Below the pieces are notes generated by a model, which worked only from the letters and a program-made list of their open reading frames with translations, ran no database searches and was not told the DNA's origin. Shown here in pieces: positions 11,471 through 21,149 of a stretch of 64,000 nucleotides of DNA (position 1 is its first letter; each line of letters opens with the position of its first letter). Origin of the DNA: Amborella trichopoda (Eukaryota > Streptophyta > Magnoliopsida > Amborellales > Amborellaceae); the NCBI RefSeq assembly GCF_000471905.2, contig NW_006499364.1, forward strand, positions 6,144,250 to 6,208,249. Reading direction: 5' to 3'. Position numbers and translations under genes: made by a program.

Positions 11471-13094
11471 AGAATGCATTTGACTATGCAATCTCATTAG
11501 AGGCTTGATACTTCCATTATGGAGTCCCTTACTTGGCTTGTGCATTCCATGTGCTAACTATATGTCGTACACCAATCTCCCCAACCCACCCCCACCCTTC
11601 CCCCTCGCCCCCCCCCAGCTCCCTCCCAGTCAAGTAAAAAATCCCAATCCTTCTTTGATGTATGGCTCTTGTTTGTACACATCTGCTTGGGTACAACTTG
11701 CCGCATATATAATCTCCCATTTATGCAATATTAATTATAATGAACAAAGAAACAATTGCATGTGATTATGCCCAATGGGTTTTAGGATGTGGAGAGCTTG
11801 GATTTGCTTCTACGTGTGATGTCTTAATCATAACTAAATATGTGCTCATGATGTTTTCATTAAACCTTTCTAAGATATTTCTTTAGTTCCTGACTTCCTA
11901 TGATATTTGTCAGACCATGATATTTGTTAGAGTGACCCATTAGTTCATCTGCTGTTTTCTTAATGTTGATAGGAGAGTCAGGATTGTTTGGGTTTTATGG
12001 ATCATTTGAGGTTCTGGGATTTTTTTGAAGGTTACTGAAATCATGCACTTGCAATATGTTGACCATACCCTTATTTGCATAAGAGGCTTCAAGATAAAAG
12101 GTGGCTTTACATTAGATATGTGCTAGGCTGGTGTGAGCTCTCTCCAGCAAAAAGTTGAATTTACAGAAATTGACATGCAATGATGCCCTTATTTTAATTG
12201 AGGCTTCAGGAGAAAATGTGGAGGATTTTTTTATACATGCTATTTTAGTGCAAAGTCTTCCCCATTAGTTGAAATTAAAGAAATCAAAGTCTGCTCCTAG
12301 ATTTTAGGATCCAAAGCTTTACTTTATAACCAAGAACTAAATATGGAACCGGTTTGAGTCGACCCCTCAAGTCAAACCAATCTCAACTTGAATCAGAATT
12401 ATTATTATTATTTTTTAAAAGATCCGGAGAGATTTTTGGCCAAGACTCAGTTGACATTTGGTTTAAACTCAGGTTACCCGAATCAGGGACATCCAAAACC
12501 AGCACCATGGTGCCAGTTCTGAGTGACATGGGAGAGTCCTACTAGGACTCGGACTCTTTGAGGTTTTCAATTAGTGATCCAAATTGATGGAGATATCTCA
12601 TTCACTTACCTTATATCCCGTTGGAATTTTGGGGGACCAAGAAAACACTCTAGATTAATGTGTCCAAGGGCATCAAACTCTGCAAATGATTAAAAGATGG
12701 TGGTTTTTCTTTGGCGAGGAGCTTGCTTGTTTGTCTCCTGGTTTATATGAAAAATTCTAGGTCATAGGGAACAAGGTAGTAAGAATATATAGAAATATCC
12801 TAAGGGAAAGGAGAGGGGAGGAGGATCCAGTTGACAATATGGACTCCATTTAAGCAAGGTATAAAATTGGTTACTGTTGCAATAGCCATTATATTGTGCG
12901 TAATATGCGATAGCTTCAAATATCATGGAGGCAAGTGTCAATTAGGCGATCATCATTATAACGACCATTAAAATGTGAGAATAATGTTTTTGAAACTCAT
13001 GTCACCCAATTGGACTCTTGCATTGTTTTGTAATAAAAGAATCTCTCCATTTTCTATAAAGATAGGAAAGGCTTTAGAATCATATGGTATCCCG
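11471..13094. other. Intron sequence without recognisable element
   Basis: No coding region or clear repeat boundary was recognised. There is a C-rich run at about 11580-11625 and a stretch at about 12350-12545 rich in CAAACC/TCAAGTC-type words whose open frame does not resemble any known protein. Weakly similar words occur at about 4300-4370 and 6380-6440, which suggests an old dispersed repeat. Confidence 0.5.
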
Positions 13095-14437
13095 ATGAGG
13101 TTTGAATGTGCATGGGGGAGATTGGCATTAACTGGCTGACCAAGCTATTCAACAAGGTGTCGAGAACAAAGAAAATACCAGATGAATGGAAAAAAAATAG
13201 TGGTACCTATTTACAAGAACTAAGGAGACATATAGAATTGTGCGAACTATCAAGGGATCAAACTATGAGCCGCACTGTGAAGCTGTGTGAGAGAGTGATT
13301 GAGTACCTACTAAGGCATGAAACAAGTGTATCAGAAAAACAATTCAGTTTTATGCCAGGGAGGTGAACAACTAAAGCTATTTTCCTATTTAGGCAACTGA
13401 TTGAGAAGTTTAGCGCAATGGAAAAAGACCTCTACATGGTTTTTATTGATCTAAAAAAAGCTTATGATAAAATACCGTGAGATTTGATTTGGTGGGTATT
13501 GAAAAAGAAAGGAGTCTCCAGACACTATATCAACTTGGTGAGAGATATGTATGAGGAAGCGCTAACTAGTGTGCGAACAACTAATGAAGAGACGAGTGAA
13601 TCTTCAATGACAATAAGATTAGTTATGGACGATTAGAAACCTACAAGATGAGGTATCATGGTGTATGTTGTTCACAAATAACATAGTTTTGATCTTCCCG
13701 AAACAACGTCTACACAAACTTAGAACTTTGGAGGGATGCTCTAGAATTTAAAGGTTTTAAATTAGTCGGACTAAGACATAGTATATAAAATGATAATAAG
13801 AGTAGAGGCGAGGAAGTAGTTAGGATTGACGGCCATGAAATACCAAAAAGAGCGCACTTTCGATATCTTGGATTGATAATCCTGGAAGACATTGTACATA
13901 GAATTAGAGTTGGGTGGGCGAAGTGGAGATGTGCAACCGGAGTTTTATGTGATCGCCGCATACTAATGAAGCTGAAGGGTAAGTTCTGTCATACAGCTGT
14001 GAGACCAGCTTTGCTTTATTGGGTGGAATGTTGGGCTGTCAAGAAACAACTTACTATAGAATGAGTGTAGCTGAGATGAGGATTGAGATGGATGAGTCGT
14101 AAGACGAGGGATAAAATTCAAAATGAATGCATTTGGGAAAATTTAGGTGTGGCACCAATAGGTGATACGATAAGAGAAAGCAAACTTTGGGGGGTTGGCC
14201 ATGTGCAGAGCAAACCCCATACAACCCTTGTTAGGAGTTGCGAGTTAGTTCCATTGCAAGGCTAAAAAAAGGCAAGGAGTTGGCCCCAAAAGGACGTAGT
14301 TGGAAGTAGTGAGGAAAGATATGAGAACTTGTGGCCCCATTGAGGGTATGGCCTTTAATAGAGCAGAATGGCGGACCATGATTCGTGTAGCTGACCCAAA
14401 TTAGTTGGGAAAAAGGCTTTGATGATGATGATGAAAC
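13095..14437 (+). mobile_element. RTE-like LINE, decayed, with (TGA)n tail
   Basis: Pieces of one plus-strand reverse transcriptase ORF are visible in order. They include WLTKLFNKVSRTKKIPDEW (13130), ERVIEYLLRHETSVSEKQFSFMPGR (13300-13366), a palm motif like VFIDLKKAYDKIP (about 13440-13480), GVSRHYINLVRDMYEEALTSVRTT (13510-13580), a thumb with RYLGLIILEDIVHRIRVGW (13860-13920), ALLYWVECWAVKK (14010-14050) and NLGVAPIGDTIRESK (14140-14190). It ends ADPNLVG(K)KALMMMM with a GATGATGATGATG tail at about 14424-14437. A short 3' microsatellite instead of poly(A) is typical of RTE-clade LINEs. About 13 codons before the catalytic box are missing, and the FADD box reads F-T-N-N at 13671-13682. Multiple stops and frameshifts show it is dead; the 5' boundary is approximate. 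Confidence 0.85.
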
Positions 14438-15214
14438 ATTAAGTAACATAATCCTTAAGTAATAGTAAATTTGAAATTTTTACAAAAATAGTAGAATGAT
14501 ATTTAGGAAGTTAGTGTCCTGGAATTGTATTTATAGAATACCATTGTCATTTAATACAAATTTCAACTTTGCCTCTTATAAAGATGATAAAAGTACCACT
14601 TGCTTTTTAGTGATATTTTCATAAATGCCCTTATTTGATGAGCAAGATACCATAAAAAGCAATTTTTTTTAAAAAAGAAACCACATGGTTAGTAAATCCA
14701 CCTTTTACGACTCATTTTACCATTCATTTTTATATTTTAAAGGGTTGTGAATTGTAGATTACCCACGTACATAGATGCACGTGTGTATGTGTATGTACAC
14801 ACTCTTTCTAAACAACAGAGAACTTCAAACATTTTGTCCCACATTTTTCATGCATATCCATATTTGTTTAGTTATTTGGAGACCTAGATGAAGAGCACAA
14901 GTGTTGCAAAATTTAGGGTCCACTAGATCCCTAATTTTTTCAGATTATGTTGTTTCTAAACGTGGCCAATCATTTTCGAAACCTTCAAATAGGGGTGGTG
15001 GCATTGGACCGGGTGTCCCGGCCCAACCTTGAATATCTAGGGCCTGGACCACTCCCAGCTTAGGTTGGCCTGGCCCGGCCCTTTTTCTTAGCTTTTTCCT
15101 TTAAGGGTCGTTTAGATACCTAGAAATATATTGTCTGTCAAATATATTACTGGCGTAATGCGTTACTACGTAATACATTACAGGCAAATGGATTGTTACT
15201 GTTTGGCTATGTCT
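14438..15214. other. Intron sequence, no gene seen
   Basis: AT-rich non-coding sequence. A patch at about 14995-15085 is unusually rich in CCGG/GGCCC words (GGCCTGGCCCGGCCC). A looser relative occurs downstream of the gene at about 23405-23480, so it is probably a dispersed repeat rather than a regulatory site. Nothing else was recognised. Confidence 0.5.
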
Positions 15215-15356
15215 GGAAGAAACAGTGTTTCCGCCTTTGGGTGGGGCGTAGGCCCTTGGTGGCTGCCTAGGCGGGTTCAGGCGGCCGCCCAGGGATATCT
15301 GCCTAGGAGGCCGCCTAGGCACTGGGCGGTTCGCTTTTTGAGACAGTGGGAAGAAA
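15215..15356. mobile_element. 126-bp hAT-type MITE, same family as 9331-9980
   Basis: The element spans 15223-15348 and is flanked by the perfect 8-bp duplication GGAAGAAA (15215-15222 and 15349-15356). Its left end CAGTGTTTCCGCC and right end GCGGTTCGCTTTTTGAGACAGTG resemble those of the 650-bp copy, as does the interior rich in CCTAGGCGG words. The right terminus reads CAGTG where CACTG is expected, so the last bases no longer pair perfectly. This copy keeps only the GC-rich subterminal parts and lacks the AT-rich middle, so it is an internal deletion derivative. Its position just before the 29-bp inverted repeat may be coincidence. Confidence 0.88.
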
Positions 15357-15384
15357 TATGGGAAACTTGCTCTTACTTGACATA

Positions 15385-15631
15385 GCGATTTAATATGGAA
15401 TTGTCTACAAAGAGACCATTTATCTTTTGTACGCACAATCATTATTGTCCTTTAAATTTCAAATGGGTGGTTGTACTAGTGTCATCGAATAAATACAAAA
15501 GTTCAAAAAAATAATTCACTTCATGACTCACTTCAAGCTATCCAATTTGACATCTAATATTTGAGAATGATTGTGACCTCCATTCACAAAAGATAAATGG
15601 TCTCTTTGTAGACATTCCTATTTAATATTGA
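15385..15631. repeat. Foldback element with 29-bp perfect inverted core
   Basis: Positions 15402-15430 and 15586-15614 are perfect reverse complements over 29 bp (core AGATAAATGGTCTCTTTGT). Weaker pairing extends outwards to about 15385 and 15631 and inwards over AATGATTGTG. The loop is about 155 bp. It is a foldback transposon or MITE remnant; no clear target duplication was found at the outer limits. Transcribed as part of the intron, it could form a long hairpin. Confidence 0.8.
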
Positions 15632-16768
15632 AATGCATATGTATAGATAACATGACTATACCATGCTTGTCATCAAAGAATAATAACTTAATAGTGTGAA
15701 TTAATATTGGTCATAAACATTGAGTGAACTATTTTAGTCACAACCTTTAAATATGGTTAATTTGTAGTTTAATTAGTAAATTGTGATGTATTTTAAAAAC
15801 AATTTCTTGTGAAATGGTAAAGTATCTTAAAAATTAGATTGAGATATTGGAGGAGGCCAATGTGAAAAAATAAAAATATCTAATATATTGTAAGTAATTT
15901 ATCACTTCTTTATCTGTATCTAAACCCTATTCCCAAAAAATCCTTTTTTTTTCCAAAAGAGTAATCATTATAATTTAAATAAAATATAATTTATCACCTT
16001 TTTGTCTCGATCTAAACCCTAATCCCAAAAAATTCATTTTTTTTTTTTCAAAAGATTTAGTAGTCATTATAATTTTTCCCTTTTGGATTGATGAGGTCCA
16101 GTCTTCATCTAATGAGGAGATCGCCTTCATTTAATGAGGAGATCTCAAAAATCTTCTGCAACAACCATCAATCCAAATCCCTTTAAATTGATGAGAAAAA
16201 TTTAAAACAACACAAAACATACCTAAAATTGCTTCAAGGGCTTAAAGAGCGATGACATAATAATATGAGAGCTGATGGCTTCAGATGAGGGTTACAACCT
16301 AAATTGGGGATAGAGGGATATAGAAATGGATGTGCGCAGGAGAGTGTAGAAATGGATGTGCACAAACACTTATAAGTGGAGTTTAGAGAGAAAAAGTAGA
16401 AATGGATGTGCATAGGAGAGAGGGATAATGGCGGGAGATATAGGATTTTTTTTTTTTTTGGGCAAGAGAGGCGCGTAGTTAGATTACCCGTTAAGCGTGT
16501 AATGAATTTCATAGCTATCATGCGCGTATTAGATTTCACGTATTTTGGGAAAATCTGGTGTAATTTATTTTCATTTTCTTACATTGAAGTGTATCTAAAC
16601 ATGGTAAATCTCATATTTCCTTGTAATATATATTCTTGTAATAGATTTTCAGGTACCCAAATGGCCCCTTACTTTTCTATGTTATTTTATTTGTTCCTAC
16701 TCGGACCAGTCAGGGCCATCAGGTTTATACTATTCCATAGGCTGGTTTGGCTTATATGGCTTTTCTTC

Positions 16769-16770
<2 letters not shown>
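15632..16770. other. Intron sequence without gene
   Basis: AT-rich sequence. Two diverged copies of TAAACCCTA..CCCAAAAAATYC occur at about 15925-15950 and 16012-16032. Three copies of GAAATGGATGTGC occur at 16324, 16350 and 16400. A segment at 16100-16150 repeats AATGAGGAGATC. All are non-coding. Confidence 0.5.
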
Positions 16771-16819
<49 letters not shown>

Positions 16820-17185
16820 NTGTGTGTGTGTGTGTGTGTGTGTCTACTACNNNNNNNNNNNNNNNNNNNNNNNNNNNNNNNNNNNNNNNNNNNNNNNNNN
16901 NNNNNNNNNNNNNNNNNNNNNNNNNNNNNNNNNNNNNNNNNNNNNNNNNNNNNNNNNNNNNNNNNNNNNNNNNNNNNNNNNNNNNNNNNNNNNNNNNNNN
17001 NNNNNNNNNNNNNNNNNNNNNNNNNNNNNNNNNNNNNNNNNNNNNNNNNNNNNNNNNNNNNNNNNNNNNNNNNNNNNNNNNNNNNNTAGTTAGGTTAGGT
17101 TAGGTAGTAGTTAGTTAAGTTTAGTTTAGTTTAGTTTACGTTTTTACGTTTTTTACGTTTTTTTCGTTTACGTTAGTAGTTAGTT

Positions 17186-17219
<34 letters not shown>
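16771..17219. repeat. (TA)n-(TG)n microsatellite, assembly gap and degenerate TTTAGT/TTAGG run
   Basis: A TA run (about 16771-16819), one N, and a TG run (16821-16842) lead into 236 Ns (16851-17086). The sequence resumes with TTAGGTTAGGTTAGG, then repeats of TTTAGT and ACGTTTTT, then a GA run (about 17186-17216). The gap has evidently formed at low-complexity sequence. The short TTAGG/TTTAGT stretch is not the plant telomere repeat and should be treated with caution beside the gap. Confidence 0.9.
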
Positions 17220-17221
<2 letters not shown>

Positions 17222-17590
17222 AAATACCACCATAAGCATCTGAAAAAGCACCTGAGGCCTACCAATGGTAAGAAGCCCCTCATGGAGGGATGATTTTTTC
17301 ATTTGTTGAAAAGTGCTGAAGGGTATTTTGATCATTTGGTCAAAAAACGGGAATAATATTTTAATTCATAAAATGTGCATTTTTTTATAGTTTTGATGGT
17401 TTTTGAGCAATCCACCCTTGTTTTGGGGTTGCTTTATATAAAGAATTTAAGTCATTTGCAAACTTAATTTTGGGAAGCATAATAAAAAGTTGGGTTTTTG
17501 CCCCTTCAAGCCTTTGATTGTCCATAGCTTCTAACTTCAAGAGAGAGGAGAGAGAAAACTTTACCACTTTGGGTAATTGCCCTTGGACCT

Positions 17591-17735
17591 CCCACTTCCA
17601 ACTCCCAACTTCCAAACCTTCCACTTCCAACTCCCAACTTCCAAACCTCCCACTTCCAACTCCCAACTTTCTAACCTCTCACTTCCAATTCCCAACTTCC
17701 AAACCTCATACTTCCAACTCCCAACTTCTAACTCC
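17591..17735 (+). repeat. 29-bp minisatellite in LTR, about five units
   Basis: Units start CCACTTCCAACTCCCAACTT at 17592, 17621, 17650 and 17679, exactly 29 bp apart, with decayed units after that. A short relative in reverse complement is seen at about 31575-31635 inside the other subfamily A LTR, which supports the LTR assignment. Confidence 0.92.
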
Positions 17736-18120
17736 CAACTCCCTAGAACCTCAAATTCCCTATTACCTAGAACCTCAAACTTCCTACTCCATAGTCCCAA
17801 CTTCCTACCCCCTATACCATACTCCTCACCTTAGATGATCATACACCCTATCTCATACACTACGCTAACCCACTTAGGTTCATTCATCTTAGACCTAGAC
17901 CCTAAACCTTAACCCCAAAGCTCACATCTCTCTAAGGGGCGCTTAAAGGGGACCCTCAAAGGCTCACATAAACCCAAGCCAGCCTAGGTCCACTCTTCTC
18001 CTCTTGCGCTCTCTCTTCTTTTTTCACTCTTCTTTCTCTTTCTTCTCGCTCTTCTCTTTCTCTCTCTTCATTCTTTCTTCTCTTCTCTCTCTTGTTTACT
18101 TAAAAAGGAGGCTGTTTGAG

Positions 18121-19650
18121 TTAGTGACTTTCTGATAAGCTAAGCCCACGACTTCGCTTCCGGAACCCTCCGGGTATCAACGCTTCGAGCCTAGTACCTT
18201 CCTTTGTCTCCAGTAATACCTCTTAGGGGAGGGTACGCCAGAAAGTCGCCCAATTCCTGGGTCTTTTCTTCCTCTCTATCTTCTTTCTTCTCTCTTCTTC
18301 TTCTTCTTTTTTTCTCTCTATTCTCTGTCTCTCTTTTTGCCCTCTCTCTCTCTCTACTCGAACGCAGGGCGGTTCCGAGATCTCACTCTCTCTCTCTTAC
18401 TTTCACTCTCTATCTCTTTTCACTCGGACCCAGGGCAGGTCCAAGCTCCCACCCTCTCTTTCTCTCTTTGTTCTCCCTTTCTCTCTCTCTCTCTTTTCAC
18501 TCTCTCTCTCACCTAAAGTCATGGACTTGCACCTTGGGTGGGCCCATCTCCTTTTCCCTCTCTTTGCTTTCACACTTCTCTCTCCCGTTTAATCACGGAC
18601 TTGCACTAGAGGCATGCCCGTCTCCCTTTCCCTCTCTCTCTCACTCTCCCTCACCCTCTCCTCCTCCTTCTAGTTTCCGGGCCCGCGCCAAAAGCAGGCC
18701 TATTCCCTCTCTCTCTATATCTCTCTCCCACACCCTCTCACCCTCTCCTAGTCACGGACCCGCGCCATAGGTGGGTCCGTTTGCCCTCTCTCCTCCTTCA
18801 CTCACTCTCCCTCGCTCCCTCACTCTTTCCCTCCAAGCTACGGACCCGTGCCGTAGGTGGGTCTAGCCTCTCTCTTGATCTCTCCCTCTCTCATCACCTC
18901 TCTCTTATCGCCTTAGACACGGACCCACACCATAGGCGGGTCTGCCCTCTTCTCTTCATCACTCTAATTCTCTTCTCTCACTCTTTTACTCCACTCTTTC
19001 TCTCTCTCCCTCACCTCAACCTACCACATAAGACACTTGAATTCGCACCATAGGCGGGTCCATCTTTTTTTAACTTCTTTCACTCTTTTCTTTCTCATGC
19101 TAATTACTCTCTCTTTCTAATCCATATATTCATCTCTCATTGACTCATTTTATTTTGTTTTTATCATTTCTTTATTTCCTCTCTTTACTTGTTGCTTCTC
19201 TCACCCTTGAGCTCTCAATTTGGGGTCTTCCTGAGATAGTGCCTTAGGGTTCTAACTCTTGGACTGCTACTCTAACCATCAGCTCGTACGGTGTAGTTGA
19301 GTCGTAAAAGATACCGATTCTCTTATACTCGATCACTCGGGTTGGGTCATCTTGAGTCAACTTTTCTTAGAGTTCTAACCCTTACACTACTCAAACCACC
19401 AAGTGACACAGTGTTTGGGTTGGTGAGGGGCTTCCATCACTTTTGCTCTTTCTCTCACACTTTCTTCTCTCCCTTGATCACTTTTAGGGGGCACTTTGCG
19501 TTAGTGACATGGTTACAAGCTCTGTCCTGTAACTGCACTTTCAAATCCTCCGGGTACCAAGGCTTTGAGCCTAATGCTTTCCCTTGTCTCTGGTAATACC
19601 TCTTAGAAGAGGTTACGCTGGGAGGTTGCCGAATTCTCGGGTCATATCTT
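18121..19650 (+). repeat. About 148-bp block repeated 1.4 kb apart in the LTR
   Basis: A block beginning TTAGTGAC at 18121-18268 is repeated at 19501-19650. Shared pieces are CCTCCGGGTAYCAA, the GCYTYGAGCCTA block, TTTGTCTCCAGTAATACCTC-type sequence (TTGTCTCTGG in the second copy), and GCC.AATTC..GGGTC. The two copies bracket the hairpin-core array. The second is followed by CTTCTTCTTT-rich sequence, as is the first, so the repeat unit probably includes the CT tract. Confidence 0.8.
18350..19065 (+). repeat. CT-rich array of about nine units with palindromic GC cores
   Basis: Stretches of CTCTCTCTYTC are interrupted at about 18355, 18423, 18520, 18593, 18675, 18753, 18839, 18918 and 19034 by a GC-rich core of about 27 bp. 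The best core (18754-18780) reads ACGGACCC, an 11-nt loop GCGCCATAGGT, then GGGTCCGT, an 8-bp perfect hairpin. Other cores keep the palindrome with different bases: ATGG..CCAT at about 18522, ACGG..CCGT at about 18594, and GGACC..GGTCC at about 18425. Spacing is irregular, about 68-116 bp. There are no credible proteins here; the long frame at 18204-18770 is a serine/leucine-rich artefact of CT repeats. Confidence 0.8.
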
Positions 19651-19932
19651 CACTTCTTCTATCTCATCATCTTCTTCTTTTTCTTCTTTTTACCTTTAAA
19701 CTAAACTCCCCAACAATTCACTCTTATTCTTCTCTTTGTTCTCTTTTTTCTCTCTCTTTTCTTCTTCTCTATTACTCTTAACCCCTAGGCTAGACTCCCC
19801 AATCTATCATATAATTACCAATAGGAGGAGATCCCAAAAAGGTTTACCTTGAAGGCCATTTTTAGTGTGTGGATCCAAGTGTTGTGCAGTGAAGTGAGGG
19901 AGCTGAATTCAAACCACGCTGCAAGGACAGCC

Positions 19933-19963
19933 GGAGGGCTTTCGAAATAATCTAAGAGGGCGC
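19933..19963 (+). other. Conserved LTR motif (AATAATCTAAGAGGGCGC form)
   Basis: GGAGGGCTTTCG followed by AAATAATCTAAGAGGGCGC. The same word, in the consensus form TCGTGATCTAAGAGGGCGC, recurs in six other LTR copies of the window in the same position relative to the LTR end. See the corresponding finding. Its role is unknown. Confidence 0.8.
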
Positions 19964-20059
19964 CCGGACGTGTCCCCCAAACTCAAACAGCGAGGTAGCT
20001 GCTCGAACCCTTCTTTGCCGATTAAAATATCTCCTTGTTGGTTTCTATCCGCACATCAC

Positions 20060-20086
20060 TCACACACACACACGCGCGCGCGCGCG
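20060..20086. repeat. (CA)n(CG)n run
   Basis: A CA run followed directly by a CG run (ACACACACGCGCGCGCG), between the conserved motif and the LTR end. It has strong potential for left-handed DNA, but is short. Confidence 0.9.
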
Positions 20087-20221
20087 TAAGCCGTTCGGTT
20101 GTTCAAGAGAGGATTCCTCCGACCGGGTCACCCATATCATGCCGACCTGGGACGACGAGAAATCAGGCCCGACTAGTGAGTTTTAGGATGGCAGCATTAG
20201 TTGTCACTCAGAAGGCCTATC

Positions 20222-20690
20222 TGTTGGAAATAACTTATCTTTAAAGATAAGTAGAAATTATCTTTTAGAAAGAGCAAATAACATGAGATTTCGGGAGAGA
20301 AGGAAGAGAGGTGAAAGAAAATAGGGAGATAAGGAAGAGATAAGGAGGTGAAAGAAAATAGGGAGATAAGGAAGAGATATGGAGGCTCCACGTGAGAGAA
20401 AATAAGGATTTAGAGAGTACATGAGTTTTAGAGAGGAGTTTATATTTTGTGGTTTATTTATTTTTTTTGAAATCTAGATGTTTATTTATTTATCTTCAAA
20501 GTGTATTTAAAAGAAAGAAGTCCCTCAGTTTAGAGCAGAGAATTGGATTTGACTGAAGAATTTGGGTCTTGTGAAAAGATCTTTTGGGTGGACTTCCTTG
20601 TAGATCTAGACAGGGCATATTTTCTCGCCTTTTATTATTGTTTTTATTTTATTGTTTCATGCCTTCATCTTCCCTGCATCATTAGGTTGG
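20222..20690 (+). other. Possible decayed LTR (TGTTGGAA start), with 37-bp duplication
   Basis: The stretch starts TGTTGGAAATAAC, a common opening for plant Copia LTRs. It contains two copies of a GGTGAAAGAAAATAGGGAGA block at 20310 and 20347 (37 bp apart). No terminal CA with a matching target duplication and no primer binding site could be found. It could equally be unrelated intron sequence. Confidence 0.3.
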
Positions 20691-21149
20691 TCTTACTCTA
20701 TAGCATAAACATTGGCTTATAGAGTCTTCCTTTTTCCTATAAGAAATAGATCTTGCAAACCCAAAGGCTTACACTATCATGAGGCCGTTGGAGCTAGTGG
20801 TCATTCTTGGACCCCAAATTTTGTATCCATGTACATATCATTGGTGATAAAAAACAATCTAAAATTGCACAAAGAAAAGGGGGAAGTTTGCCTCTTTTGA
20901 TGAACATAGACCATATTTGATGGACAAATGATCTTAGCCTTCAAGAAATCAAAGCTGATTTTGTTTTTGTTTTTATTATTTATTTCTCGATCCAAGATAA
21001 GTTATTTTGAAATCCTTCTTGAGTCTGGATGCCTAGACTGAACATATTTTAAAGATGATGAGCTTGAAGCCCTTTTGGGGATACTTGAGAGCTCCAAGAC
21101 TTCTATTAGAGGCCAGCAAAAGAAGACAGGCTGATCTGGACTTCTAATA

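Larger units (their letters stand above)
17220..20180 (+). mobile_element. Solo-type long LTR of a Tat/Ogre-like gypsy element (subfamily A relative)
   Basis: The segment aligns by eye, in the same order, with the reverse complement of the LTR at 29042-31900. Shared parts are the AAACGGGA..AATCCACC stretch near its start, the TTCCAACTCCCAACTTCC repeats, a long CT-rich tract with GC-rich cores, the CTAAGAGGGCGC motif, and an end block with GACGAGA.ATCA.GGCCC.ACTAG. At the end of the intact-context copy a primer binding site follows at once, but here the sequence passes straight into unrelated intron DNA at about 20180. No gag or pol follows, so it behaves as a solo LTR. It is oriented with the gene. 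The left limit is uncertain because of the N gap. Confidence 0.7.

Noticed and set aside
16406..17103. 227-codon plus frame running into the TA/TG repeat and gap
   Set aside because: Chance frame plus YIYIYI-type microsatellite translation and Ns.
18204..18770. 188-codon serine/leucine-rich plus frame
   Set aside because: It translates CT dinucleotide repeats; all frames and the reverse strand of similar tracts stay open. It lies inside an LTR.
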